NCBI GenBank assembly: GCA_019914945.1
Contig: CM034101.1
Location: 3,049,188-3,113,187, forward strand
Origin: Typha latifolia
Lineage: Eukaryota; Streptophyta; Magnoliopsida; Poales; Typhaceae
Direction of reading: 5' to 3'
DNA length: 64,000 nucleotides
The notes beneath the pieces were generated by a model that saw nothing but the letters and a program-made list of their open reading frames with translations, searched no databases and had not been told where the DNA came from. The translations under genes and the position numbers were made by a program. Below, in pieces: positions 40,001-53,255 of the stretch. Every line of letters begins with the position of its first letter. Position 1 is the stretch's first letter.

Positions 40001-43000
40001 TTTATTCTTCAGCTAATTCAACAATTTTCAGGTTAGGCAAAAATCACTTATATATACAGTTACCTTATATTTTTGGAACACGATCTTCACCATTACGGGT
40101 ACCATTTGTTTTAGCAATCAAGCAGCGGATGGAGAAAGATATTGATGAAGTGGGTAAAATTGCTCGTCTAGCAAAATCAAAGCTTGAAGAACTGGACAGA
40201 GATGTATGGCTTTTCTCTTTTAGTAGTCACAGAATACTGACATGACTACAAAAACATCAAAATTTTGTTTTTTAGTCTTACCGGATTCTTAATAAAAGTG
40301 CTACAGTTATGTCTGTTTTAGTTCTTCTCTTTTGAATATTTCTTCCCCTATTGTTCTCTGCTCTCAAATGGGTCTTGTTGACTTTGGCTCATTGTACTTG
40401 GAACCAGAACTTAAGCAACAGACAGAAGCCAGGATGTGGGAAGGGGTCCAGCGTAGATCGATCCAGAACAGCAACTACTGCGTAATTTAGATGCTGTTTT
40501 CATTAATTTTATTTTATTTCTAAGAACAACAATATATGATCACATTCTCATGTACCAATTTTGATGGTTACTGCAGGTCACTGAAGAAGAAGCTGAAAGA
40601 GCAGATGGACGATTTTCAGGTAACACCATTCTAAGTTCCCATGAAAATGACTAATTACATGATCAAATTAGTTGGGACAGGGCTCTACTGTTGTTATCCT
40701 TATTCCAAGTTTCTCCATTTACTTTAATCCATGCATTTCTTGTATGATTTCAAAATGATGTTTCAAGGTTTAAGGATAATGTCTAAGAAAAGCAATGCCA
40801 AAAAACCTCTGGTAAAGTGGGAAAAAGATAAAACAAAACAGGATGCGAAAATGGCTATCACTTACACTTCCACTACCTAATTTAATACATCCAGGTTGTG
40901 CTAGGATGGTGAAAAATAGTTATTAATTGCACAGTAATGAGAACTAGTTGAGAAACGTATTCTATGGTGAAAGGAAATGGAGGACAGAAAATTGAGAAAT
41001 CTTATGATAGGTACTTTGCATTGGATTAATAAATTTTAGTGATAGGAAGAGAAAAGAACTTCATAATGTACAGGTGTTATATCTTTTGAATGGCAGAAAA
41101 AAAAAAAGAGAATGTGCAAAGAGATTGCAGATATTTGCTTACAAAGATGTGTCTAACTGATCTAAATATTGGATGGATGATTAGTTGCATTCAAAACCTA
41201 GGTACTAAAAACTTAAAGATCCTGAATGATAACCAGAAAGAACCATAAGTAAAATAATGATCTTCTCTATTAGTATCATCTTTTAGTAGAATAAATGTGA
41301 TTTTCATAAAATTATTATTGCCTTTTCTTACTTGCCCTGCAGGCTTTGAGGGAAACGATCCAGCAAGAATACCGGGAAGTTGTTGAAAGAAGGGTTTTCA
41401 CAGGTTTACTCCTTTTTATGAAGTCAAGCATGTATCATTCAGCACAGAATGTTTCTTTCCTTTCTCTTGCAGGGCTAATTTTTGCATTTTCTTCTTTTTT
41501 GTTGTCTATTTTTCTGGATTTCTCACTAAAAGTGACTGGTAATCGAGCTGATGAAGAGGTAAAGTCATTATTTGCGAATATTCAATTTGTGGAAGATCTA
41601 TTGGAGCTTCTGCATGATTGTGTTACTTTTGCTCATACAGACAGTAGAACGTTTGATCGAGACAGGCCATAGTGAACAGATTTTTCAAAACGCTATCCAA
41701 GGGCAAGGAAGAGGCCAGGTTAGTTAGTTTCAGTTTGTTGTATTATTCTCTTTCTGATACCCTCTGACTGGTCAAGAGTACATCCATAATTTGATCAAGA
41801 ATCTAGTATATTTGCTGTAATTCAAGTATAGATATAGGTAACATTATAACCTTGTTGCTTAATGCAGGTAATGGACACACTTGCTGAAATACAGGAGCGC
41901 CATGACACTGTAAGGGAACTAGAGCGGAAGCTTCTTGAACTGCAACAGGTAATTCTCTTCATGTGAATGTTGAAAATCTTTGCCAAGTAAACAAGCTTCT
42001 TCACCACTTGAGGTGAACTAAAGTTTGGGTAAGGAAGGTTTAATGAACTTTAGCTAATATTATTCTAAATTGTGCTCAATCAGTAGAAATGTGGTCTTCA
42101 TCATTTTCATGGAACTTCAGATGCAGATAATACCCTTGATTGTTGTTATGCTTGAATCATTGTATGTCTTGTTGTTCCACGCTATAGACTAGAGGAGAGC
42201 TCTCTCATTATCTGCACAACATCCTTGGCATAGTAAGTTGCAGAATAGCTTGTTCCATTAGACAAGAGCTGTGTTACCTTTGCATGGAGAGCCTTGGGTG
42301 GAGATGAACATGATAACTGAACTATGCGACCTTTAGATTTTGGTGAACGAGTGTGGTTTTGGTCCAGTAATATGCGGAAATATATGAGATTGCACTATGG
42401 TTGGATGCAATTCTTATTAAACTTAGAACTGACAGGAGTCAGTTATTTACCAAAAGACTGTATCTTACTCGTGGATCTCAAAGAATTTTGTTTCGTGCAC
42501 TGGGCACAAAATTTTCACTTTGCAGTGTAACTCAACACCCTTGACTTTCATGTACTGACTACTGACTCTACCATACTGTGATCAAGGACTGATTGCTCAG
42601 CCTCTCCATGGTTATATTCGAGTATAATATCTTCAAGCACATACATGTATAGTCAGCACTGTACTATTGCCACATAGGGAAGAACATAGCATTGCTCATA
42701 TGGTTTTCCCATGAAGTTTGCTTACTAATATTGTTACTATGTTTGTATGTGCTGTAGATATTCCTTGATATGGCGGTACTTGTTGAGGCTCAAGGAGACA
42801 TGCTGGATAACATTGAATCTCATGTAAGAATGAGCATTTCCATGTACTCAGTAACATTTCTAATTTTGAAGGTTTCAAATGCCCCCTTTAATTTGGGAAA
42901 CCCATGTCATTTCTCAAGTTCATGGATTTTAATGCAAGCATGACTAGTCAAATTCCTTATTGTAGTGATATTAGTTTGAAGTCTCCAAAGGTTCCTATTT

Positions 43001-43418
43001 TTGTCTATCTATATTCCTTAGAGAATATCCCTGGAGAATAAGAAAAGTATTAAAATTTAAATTATTGTATTTGGAAAAGTGTAAGATGGGGTTAAGCTAT
43101 CATTGGTCTCATAAGAGGGTATCCATGGAGGTAGTCATTGAACTGGTGGTGGAATAATTCTTGACAATAACGGAGTAGTATAATCATTCTTTTCATGTAC
43201 TAATGCTTTAACTTTTTTTATTTAACTATTCTGTGATGCATCCTTTGAAGGTTTCAAGTGCTGTCGACCATGTGCAATCTGGGACAGTTGCTCTCCAGAA
43301 GGCGAAGAGGCTACAGAAGAACTCTCGCAAGTGGATGTGCATAGCAATAATTATCCTTCTCTTAATTGCTGTGATCACCGTTGTGGCTGTGATAAAACCT
43401 TGGAGCAAGGGCAATTAG
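37011..43418 (+). CDS. SYP132: Syntaxin of the SYP13 (SYP132) group
   Basis: Qa-SNARE of the plasma membrane, which pairs with other SNAREs to drive vesicle fusion in constitutive secretion and cytokinesis. Thirteen exons: 37011-37028, 38944-39051, 39154-39210, 39942-39990, 40115-40203, 40408-40481, 40577-40619, 41343-41403, 41533-41558, 41641-41718, 41868-41948, 42758-42823, 43251-43418. The phases join to 305 aa, as expected. The first exon codes only MNNLLS and is followed by a 1.9-kb intron. The N-terminal Habc bundle (about residues 30-160) includes [19 protein letters not shown] and the linker [20 protein letters not shown]. The SNARE motif covers about residues 205-265, with the zero-layer Gln in [19 protein letters not shown]. 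The C-terminal anchor is [20 protein letters not shown]. The tiny 26-bp exon 9 is conserved in its protein sequence (TGNRADEE). No defects were seen. Confidence 0.95.
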
Positions 43419-43429
43419 GATGTTTCTCA

Positions 43430-44525
43430 TGTATATCACTGTGATACATTACTTATCTCTAATGTGCAATAGATATATGTTTCGAAGATGCCAGCTTTGT
43501 GTACATTTCTGTGAGACTGGAACTCTTTTTCCTTCTGTTCTTGAGCACATTTATTATAGCAAAATGGACCCTATTCAGGTAATAAAATGAGGTCTGCGGT
43601 CTGCCGGTTTGTGATTTCTGTTGTTTATCAAGTTAGAATAACTGTTTCTGTAGCTTAGTTAATGTTTTTTTTTTGGTTAACTCTTTGCGTAATTATTATA
43701 ATCTTGAATTAGTTCTCAAGTTAATCTTGGTCCATTGTTAATTGGAAACTTTAGTTGTGGTTGTTTCCAGGTGGGCATATAAACCCATTATCCCATACTT
43801 GGGCCTTCTATAATCGGATTGAGGACCCGAATCTGCCCAATTTGTATCATATGGAACTGACATTAAACTACGAAGCCAGTTAAAAAACTTCCCTCAAATT
43901 ACTTTTGTTTGGATTTAAATGAAGAGGAGAATGTAAGGAAATAGGAGGTATTGATTAATATGCCTTGGGTTTTCTTCATGCCCAATGTCTAATATTTCAA
44001 ACATATCACCTTGTCTACTTATCCAATCGAGACTAGTCTCGTAACAAAGTCAAATCGACCGGTTTCAAATTGGTACTGCTTAGCTCTTGCCCGACCCGCT
44101 TACAAAAGAAATACATGATACATCCAATAGGCAAATAGCACAGTAGGATTCAATCTGAGATTATGATATTGGGTTTCGAACGCCCAGTTGACTGGTTTAG
44201 CAGGTTATCAGATCAGCTGCGCCTGTGGAAACTAACTATTAGTTTTATTTTTTTTCATATATGTATATATATTCTCTCACTTCTTTATACATATTTTACT
44301 TCTAAATTATAAAAACCCTCTAAAAGTGTGAAATGTTTTATTTTACCCTCAGTTTTTTTTCTCTAAAATACAAATAAAATGGTGATTGGAGGCTTAAAAT
44401 CAATCACTTGACAGTTGGCACTGGCATAATATATTTTTTAAAAAAAATCTAATGGATAATTAAAAGAAAATGAGCATTTTGAAGATTTTTTCAACTTGTT
44501 ACGAAAAACAAAGGAGTGGTATAGG
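43430..44525. other. Intergenic DNA with a tRNA-like patch
   Basis: Holds the syntaxin 3' flank, then AT-rich DNA. Near 44137-44188 the sequence TAGCACAGTAGG followed about 25 bp later by GGGTTTCGAACGCCC resembles Pol III A and B boxes, so a SINE or tRNA relic is possible. It does not fold into a convincing tRNA by eye. Confidence 0.35.
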
Positions 44526-44530
44526 TAGAA

Positions 44531-44770
44531 ATGGCCAACAGTTTAGGATCCAGATGTAATTATCCCTTCTCTTCTCTTCAACCTTCGGCAAGTCGTGCTT
44601 CTCGCGTGCACTTGAAGCTTCGAAAGGTCCGTACCGTAACTCGTTGCCACTGGAGAAGAACTCGAGCAAGCAATAAAAGCGTAAGATTTAAACCACTGCT
44701 GCAAAATAAACGAAGAGGAGCGGTGCAAAGGAAGAGATCAACGACGAAGGCAGCCTCCCGAGCGAGATGA
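44531..44770 (+). other. Possible overlapping upstream ORF of the rhomboid gene
   Basis: A 79-codon ATG-started frame rich in Arg/Ser/Lys ends TGA at 44768-44770, overlapping the rhomboid ATG at 44767 by four bases (ATGA). If the transcript starts upstream of 44531 it would be an overlapping uORF. If transcription starts later it is untranscribed chance sequence. It has no family resemblance. Confidence 0.25.
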
Positions 44771-47700
44771 GGTCCAACATCGTTACCGAGGTAAGATCCT
44801 TTCGATCAATCCACTTTACCCTTGCGGTAGATCTGGTCGTCCCTGGCCTCTCTTTGTCGCTCGGTTCTTTTTGGATCGGATACAATTTTAGTCGTAAATT
44901 ATGCATTTCGCTCTTCTTTTATCTTCTTTGGATGTTTTATAAGAATGCAATTGCTAATTGATGGGTTCGCGCTAGATATTATTGCACTCGTGGTCTATGG
45001 TTATGCTTGTAAACTCTTGTGAAATGAGAGTTTTACATGAATCAATTAGTCGCAATGATTAACAGAACAGAAAAAAGGCTGGGTGCGCTATCTAGTATCA
45101 GTGAAATTGGTTCCATGATGCTTAGTTTTCTAGAGAAATCTAATTTAGCGCCTTACAACCCAATACTAGATTTTTGAGTTATTTTAGGTCATGAATTTCT
45201 AGTCTCCAAGTTTCAGTGACAAACTTAATTGATGCGCCAAGTTGTTGAAGGGGATCAGCATGTAGTGTGAAATGCTCTATCAATGTATGTTATAATTCAG
45301 CGGGTTAGATCTGAAGTGATCATTAATTGGTTCATATTGCAGTGGTGATCTTAGGAGATTGACCCGTCAATCTTTGAGTTTACAGTGACCATATCAGGGT
45401 ATCAGCAGTCCCTTGTAGACAAGACTTCTGATTTGTTAGTGCTAAACTTAATTGATGCGCCAAGTTGTTGAAGGGGATCAGCATGTAGTGTGAAATGCTC
45501 TATCAATGTATGTTATAATTCAGCGGGTTAGATCTGAAGTGATCATTAATTGGTTCATATTGCAGTGGTGATCTTAGGAGATTGACCCGTCAATCTTTGA
45601 GTTTACAGTGACCATATCAGGGTATCAGCAGTCCCTTGTAGACAAGACTTCTGATTTGTTAGTGCTAATCTTAGATTCACACTATCAAGGTTCAACCTCT
45701 AAAAAGTTTCCCTGGAAATCTCTGAAATGATGAATTTAGCATTAGATGGGTGATATGGCATCTCAATGTTTTCACAAGTCATCAACTTGGGATAAGTTAT
45801 TAGCTTCTTACTGGATGGGTGATATGACATCTCAATGTTATTAGCTGGGTAATGTGGATTTCTTTTTTCTAATGTTAGGTCCTTTCTTGAGAAATGTCCA
45901 TTAGATGATTTCCTACATAGTTATTTCCACTTGGTCACAAGATATACCAATTGGCAAAATTTGAGATTCTCCTTTTCATAAAATAATAACAATGGAGAGA
46001 TAACTCATGTAGAACATATTATTTTGTTACTTAATTGACCAGTGAAAAACTCCAAAGTCTGGAAGAAAGGATAAATATTTGATAACTTACACATGTTTCA
46101 CAATTAACCTATATTCATGGTATGTCAATTGTTGCCGTTTGAATATTACTTCCATGGTTGTTATATTGTGTAACATTTCTTCTTTATTCTTTTGTTCTTG
46201 TTTTGCCTTGTTAATGCTGCTTGTTGATCTGTAGGCTGGACTACCAACTAGATTTAATCAATTGTGGGCTAGTATTCCCTTCATTACTTCCGGTGTTGTT
46301 ATAGTCTGTGGAATCATTTACTTGGTATGCCTACTGGTTGGATATGATTCCTTCATTGAGATATGCTTCTTGCCTTCTGCAGTGGTTTCACGGTTTCAAG
46401 GTATGCTTTACACATGCGCACACAATGTGAATAAAGGGGTTAATACTTAGATGTTTTGCAATTTACGTAGTCTCCTTGCCATGATCTACTGCATTTATTT
46501 TATTGTTGCTGAAAAGTTCTAATTTCAAAATTCAAACCAATTGAAAAGTCAGGGAAATGCTACAATCAGTTTGAAGGACTTTTGTATTCTATGGCCATAC
46601 GGTGTCACAAAGTTCTTTTCTTCTCAAACATCTTTGAGTACCACCACAGCACCTTCCATTCCAAATAAAATGAAGTATGTCAAGCTTCCAATAAAATTGA
46701 TCTCTTGGAAGGTCCCATAAGATAATAGCCTAGTATTTAGAGGTTTATCTTCAATGGTGGAATTTCAAATTTCATTCCTAGTTCTGATATGTCACTTATT
46801 ACCTTATGATGAATCAGAGTCCTATTATTGTAATGCAGTATTTCCAGTGTTATTATCTCCCTAGGCCCCTTGTTGGCGGGAGTCTCATGCACTTGGAGTC
46901 TTGGAGTGTAATTGTCTCCCTTGGCATGCTTATTTATTATTTCTGCACTTAACAATTATAGAAAGTTGGGATAATACTATGATGATGCCATGTTACTAGT
47001 ATGTTTGTCTTGTATCTGCTTAGATATATCGATTAGTATATTTGCCAAACATATTTGAATTGTGATCTAATGTCCTCTCTTGATAACGTTGTTTTAACCT
47101 TTGAGACTTATATAGGAAGTTAGGAACAAGCTGTAGTATTATGGAGCAGTACTTTAAAATCTCATGGTTTTACATATAGGTACTATTTGGCATCTAGGAA
47201 TCTATATTTTGACAAAATGGTAGAAAATGTATGAAATGTGTTAACCTTGAGTATTTGATATCTTTTCTCTGCATATAACCTTCAGTATGAGATGTGTTAT
47301 TAATACATACTGTTATAATGTTATCTTCTATTTAGATTTAACATTCTTTCTGTTTTTTCCAGTATACAGGTTTTATACATCTGTTCTATTTCATGGGTCT
47401 CTGCTTCATGTTCTTTTCAACATGTTGGCTTTGATACCCTTGGGTACGGAATTGGAAAGAATTATGGGATCAGTCCGCCTTTTTTACTTGATATTCTTGC
47501 TTGCTACAACCAATGCTGTTTTCCATCTCATTATTGCTTTGCTGGTTGCTCACAATCCTTTACACTCTTATCCATTTCTCATGACTGAATGTGCCATCGG
47601 CTTTTCTGGAGTCATTTTTTCAATGATTGTCATAGAGACAAGCTTGAGTGGAGTGCAATCTAGAAGGTGAGTAGTTTTACGGCAATCTGAACCTCTTTGC

Positions 47701-50700
47701 TCTTTTTTCATGAATAGTTGAATACAATCTTGTGACTAGGAACAGTAGATCCTTCCACTTAATTTCCGCTGACGAATTATAGTTTGTCAAGCACGTCCTA
47801 AGGAGCAAAACTCTTTATTATTAAGAGCTTACGACTTTACTAATTACGAAGCAGTGTTTAGCTACCAGATGGAGTCATTAGTGTTTATTATTTAATAGAT
47901 GCATCTGCGCTGCTTTAATTATTAGGGGAAGGATTGATTAGCATTCAACTTGTACATAAGTAATGCATATCAAATTACAAAACTGTTTGTTGCCATGTAA
48001 CATTTCATCATCCTTTCATCTTGTGGCATCACTCCCTTTTTGTTGAGGTATCCTTTTTTGCCTTCCTTTTTGCAGTGTGTTTGGTCTCTTCAATGTTCCT
48101 GCCAAATGGTAAACACATACATCTCATAGAATTCAAATTTATCCATATTTTTCAGTCTCTAGATTTTTGGACCAATAAATTTCAAAATCTTAATCATGAA
48201 ATGAGATCTTTTCTTCAGGTATGCATGGATTCTGTTGATACTGTTCCAATTTCTAGCTAGCAACGTTTCATTGTTGGGACACTTGTGTGGCATCTTATCT
48301 GGGTTTGCATGTTTGTTCTTTGATTTCCCTGTAATCTGCTATGCTTTCTTAGAGATACATCCTCATGGTCATAATGCTTACAGATCTTGTTTCTTTTTTT
48401 TTTTCAATCTCAGACACTTATGGATTTTTCAAGTACTTTTTACCGGGGCCATCTTTTTACTCTGCCATAGAGAACTCCTCAGTGCTAGTAAGTTATTTTA
48501 ACTGATAGATGAGCTCAGAAAACTTATCTGCATTAAGAAGCTGGAAGGTTATGCACTAAATAGAAATGAATGGAGGAGAACGGTTTATATATCTGACCCC
48601 AAATAGTTTATACTAAAGGCTTGGTAGGTTTTTTTTTGTTGCTGCTGTCCTAATCTCCTCATTTACCGCTACAAATAGGCCTTCTGAAAATAGTTCATCT
48701 TTAATATGGTGTTGTCGATGATATGCTAGAATTGAATATTGTGGTTTTTCAGTCAGCTTGTGTTAGACGTCCTGGATTTATTTTATGCACTGGAGGGACT
48801 ACATATGGTCAGCTTCCTACATTTTCCAACGGTACTCCCACACCGAGGTATATACATCTAAGATTTTCTTGTTGGCCAATTTTTAAGTATAATGTTACAA
48901 TCTATTACTTCATTTTCAATACAGCATCTCCTTAATTCCCGGAAACCTATGGAGAAACATTTCTTCATGGATGCCACAGAGGGAGACATCAACAGATCAG
49001 GTAAGGAAGATGACTATAATTTCCAGCACCCTTTACATAGACTCTAGTTTTTTCTTGTCTTCCCTTTTGGGTTTGTTTGGTTGATAGAAAATAAGAAAGG
49101 AAAGTGACAATTTTCTGGAAGTCCCCCATTTTATAGTGTTTAGATTGAGAAAGTGGATTGGAAAATGAGTTTCGCCACTTCCCACAACTACCTAAATTAT
49201 CTAAGTTTAGCTCGTTCTACTTCCTCTTTTAAAGGGAGTCCTCACTAATTGCAACAATGACCCACTTCTATCAATTATCAAACACTTCTATTTTTTATAG
49301 AACAATAATAAGTCATGACTACTTATTAGAAGTCACTTCTTCAGAAAATTTCACTTCCCAAAATCACTTTCTTTCCTTCATTTCTTTATTTACCAAGCAC
49401 ACCCTTATCGAGAGCGCATTTTATGTTGCTTGAAGGTACCTATTTTTCACTCTTGTCTTGATTTAGGCTTTGCAAGATCTAGTGGAAAAAGTTTTGCGTA
49501 TTGCTTAGTTAGTAGGAAGGGCAAGGAAGTACTTCAGAATATTGAATGATGTAGATTATATTTCTTTTGTTGTACGCTGAAGAACTATTACTGTCCATAG
49601 GCCTTTTGTGTTAATCCTAAAAGTTGACATTCTTAATACATCTTCTGTATTTTGTCATCTTTAGTCCTTCATTCTTCCTTTTCTAGGAAGACTTCTTAGT
49701 TCTGCAGAAAACCGGTTCCAGCTTATCAGCTGCTTCTGGAAGTTCACATTCTAGAGAATAGACTGTAGAAGCCTATTTATTTTACCCCTTTGCGTAATGG
49801 CTGATAAGCACATTCCATTTGTCACTTTGAGTTATATTCAACATGTACTCCTTTTTCTTTGTAAAATATATATTTGAACATTTAAGCCATATCCATGCTT
49901 CTCAGGCATATTATTGTTCTATACTGTAGCCAGCGCAAGATCCCAGATTTCCTGGGAGGGGAAGGTCTCTTGGTTCTGCAAGAAATCATCCAAATACTAC
50001 AGATTCTGACTTGAGCTTGCAAGCTAGATTGTTGGATAACACAATGCCAAGCCAACCCCTAGTACCAGATGCACGGTAACACAATTATGGTGTTGTTCCT
50101 TTATTTATTTACTTTGCAAATTTCTGGGCTACTTTGAAGTTGTACAGGAGAATAAAAGTAAAAAAGTGAAAAGAAAAACAGGGAAAAGAAAGAGAATTAC
50201 TAGCTTCTGAATTGAGCTAAAGTTCAAATTTAGTTTATCAATTATATGCCTATACTTGAGTCATTTGTATCTTTTTGAAGTTTAAAGTATTAATGCTGTT
50301 GTATTTTCCCTCAAAACCATTGTTTCTTTCTTCGTGGATCCCTATAGACTTGGTACTTGTTTGTATACCCCTTACCACTGTTTGTTATTTTCAGCATGGA
50401 TATCATCCTCTAGAGTCTAGACCTTAGTTTTCTTGCATTGGTGCCTGTGCCCCTTCTTAAGTTGAAGAATGAAATTCCCTGTTTTATTGTATATATAACT
50501 ATCAGTCATCGGTATTTCTTATTACATATATAGTGCTGTTTGCCTTGCATATTGTATGGTAAGTAAATGTTTTTCATTTCCAATCTGTTGTAATATTAGG
50601 CATTCAACTGTGGGTACTGATGGAATTGATGGATCAGCAGTGGCCAACCAGGTTCTTTTTTCTAATCTAATAATCTCTTTTATATATTCTGTACAGTTCA

Positions 50701-51496
50701 TTATCATTGATGACTTTCTATGCTGTATCTGTTTCTAGGGTGTTGATACCTTTGAGGAAGAGCTTAAGAAGCTTGCAGCGATGGGCTTTGAAAAGGTGCT
50801 CTGTGACACTCTTTGCTTGATTTTAAAATTGTTATTGTATCTCATTACCTTATTGCAATATATTACCTGATGTGTTAATTTTAAAGTTGGCTTTCAGAAT
50901 CCGAGTTCATGCTCTATAGTCTGTATCTTCTTGTAAGCAATCATCCACTCAATTCCATTTGTCAGCAAGGAAATAAGTCATCAATATCTTTAGCCTTGAG
51001 CCACAAGCTGATAGCCTACATTCAGATTCTCTAGATTAGTAAGAATCTGTTTTTAGATGCAAATATCTGTCAAGCTGGCATAAAGCTTGCCACTTTGTCC
51101 AGAAAGAAGTTGCATTTGTGACCCATTAGGAAATCTATCCGAACACTCAACCATCTGTATATTCGTGGTTTTCCACTAAGCTGATTTTGCATGTCAGAAT
51201 CTGTGTTGCCATTTTTTCTTTTGCCCTTTCCTGTACATCGTAATACTGTTCCCATTGAAATATTGATATGGTTCATGTGATCTTGTTGCAGACCCAGGCT
51301 GAAGTTGCTCTCACTGCTGCCGATGGAGATCCCAATGTTGCTATTGAAATTCTCATGAGCCAACAGGCATGTATCTTTCTGCCATCTTTATTTTGCCCAA
51401 GTGGTGGCCAAGTGTCATGCCTTTTTAACTTATAATTGATCTCTATTCTGTAACTTAACGACTGATCGACCATTCTGTTTATCCTTGCAGAGATAG
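44767..51496 (+). CDS. RBL15: Rhomboid-like protein 15 homologue with UBA domain
   Basis: Predicted intramembrane serine protease with a C-terminal ubiquitin-associated domain, as in Arabidopsis RBL15. Exons: 44767-44790, 46235-46400, 47363-47666, 48076-48108, 48219-48310, 48414-48487, 48753-48847, 48925-49000, 49930-50075, 50600-50651, 50739-50795, 51292-51366, and probably 51491-51496. The phases join to 398 codons, or 399 with the last exon. The rhomboid core has the catalytic Ser in CAIGFSGVIFS (about residue 145) and the catalytic His in SLLGHLCGILSG (about residue 197), so it looks active. Six or so membrane helices span to about residue 210. The disordered stretch (PRFPGRGRSLGSARN ...) precedes the UBA domain (FEEELKKLAAMGFEK then TQAEVALTAADGDPNVAIEI). 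The end is ambiguous: after SQQ either a GC-AG intron leads to R-stop, or readthrough adds 22 residues and stops at 51435. The first is closer to the family length. Confidence 0.9.
45221..45666 (+). repeat. Perfect 223-bp tandem duplication in rhomboid intron 1
   Basis: 45221-45443 and 45444-45666 appear identical base for base by eye. They lie in the 1.4-kb first intron and carry no exon. Confidence 0.9.
49069..49404. mobile_element. MITE in rhomboid intron 8
   Basis: About 336 bp. The left end GGGTTTGTTTGGT pairs with the reverse complement of the right end, GGGTGTGCTTGGT (10 of 13), and the inverted similarity continues inward with gaps (AAAATAAGAAAGGAAAGTGA against an AAAGAAATGAAGGAAAGAAAGTGA-like arm). 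No clear target-site duplication. Confidence 0.55.
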
Positions 51497-51499
51497 AGA

Positions 51500-53100
51500 A
51501 GAATGATGAACTCTGTAACTGTCTAGATGTTTGTAAAGGACATAGAAGAAATGAAGTTTTCTTCTGTTGACCCTTCAGAGGATTGATTGGACCTGCTGCA
51601 AGAATTCCCTCCATTATATTGGATTATACTTGAAAAGTCCTGACGTGCTGATGTTTATTGAACAATGAATTGTGAAAATTCTTTGAAGGAGTCGAAGGAA
51701 AGAGTCTTCTAGTTCAAAGAATTGTGGTACAATGAACTAATGTTTCCTTTCTTGTTGTATCAGAATTTTACGAAGTTGTCCTTTGTACTCCAGTTAACCA
51801 TCAGTGTTTAGACTATGTGAAGAATTGATATAATGGAACAGGAATTCGAGGTTTATAATCTGTTCTAATATTCCTAATCAGTCATTTTCATATCTCATCT
51901 TTACAATTAATCCCTAGCGTAAGGCCATAAGCATCATAGTTATTTTCTAATGAGTATTTAACCAAACTAAACGATTCATCTTCTAAACTTAATACTCTGA
52001 AGGGTTATATTTTGTACATACCATCATGTGAGCCCAGTAAATAAAACATGGAACTTATCAGAATTTTATGCTAATACTTTTAATGCTTTATTTTAAATAT
52101 AAAATATTGATCTGATTAACATTTTATATATGTATAAATACTGGTAAGTTTAACTTTCTTACGTCGAGATTGAGATAGCAGCTGGTTATGTAACTGTATC
52201 CGAAAAGTTTGTGCCGAGAAACAGTGCAACCATTTTGTTTTCTCTGTGATCTCTGTCTACCCTGCAGTGCTCGAACCAATATGATGCTCCTTAAACTTAG
52301 GCTACCTGCCTTATGCCTATGACTTTTGCCCGTGAAGCATCGTCTCAACCAAGAAATTCTACCAAAGTGACTAATCTCGTCATGCATCTTATGATTGACT
52401 GTTTGACTTGCTCTGGCTAGAGAAATGTCCTGACAATTGACATGCTTATCATGATTGAGTCCATATCGGGCTCATCCTTGCTTTTCTCACTCTTTGAGAT
52501 CTAATCTTCATCTAGATTTTGAGCGTCCTCCCTTCAAGCGAGAGGGTAAGACGATTGCAAAAGGTGAAGAGTCGATGACATGCACTCAAGCGCGTCCTCA
52601 GATATGTGTCAACTTATTATTAATCACAAGCTTTCATAAAAGTTAGCATGGATCTAACAACGCGCTCTTATCAACTCACATAGATCGATCAATACTAAAT
52701 CCCAATCCAGTTAACGATTTAAATGGGACACCGTAAAATTTGAAAACAGTATCATATGAAGAGGGGTCACATCTTGACTTTTTTATTTTTGGTGCTGTTG
52801 GTTTGTTTCACATTAATGAGAGAGAGAGAGAGAGAGTCTGAAGTCTTGCTATTGGTAGATGACAATTGCATTAATATAATTAAGTAATAATGGATTATGA
52901 GGAGATCCGAATCGAGTCGGAGTCCGACCCGAGAAAGCGAGAGGGCTACTCCCAGTGCCTGTGCGCATCACGTGCGAAGCGGCAGTAATTAATAGTTTTC
53001 TCCGTTCCCAATCTCACCGAGGTACGGCTACATCGGACGCGCTGGCAGGTAATATACGTCCGGTGGGGCCCTTCTTGGGATTCCCAGAATGCCCCCGCAC
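51500..53100. other. Intergenic DNA between RBL15 and UBP12
   Basis: Starts with the rhomboid 3' UTR. A short AG repeat lies at 52818-52836. From about 52900 the sequence becomes GC-rich and then CT-rich, as expected for the promoter and leader of the UBP12-like gene. No gene was recognised in the rest. Confidence 0.45.
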
Positions 53101-53255
53101 CCAATAAAACCCCGACCCCCTTTCCCCTAACTCTCCTCTCTCTTCTCTATTTTCCCCGCTTCCTCCTCTCTCGTTCCACTCACCTCCCTTCCGCTTCCCG
53201 TCCTCCGCCGGTGATCCCACTACTCGGATCGCTCCTCCGCTGGATCTCCACCGCG

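Noticed and set aside
44137..44188. tRNA-like A and B boxes
   Set aside because: The sequence does not form a cloverleaf by eye; kept only as a remark.
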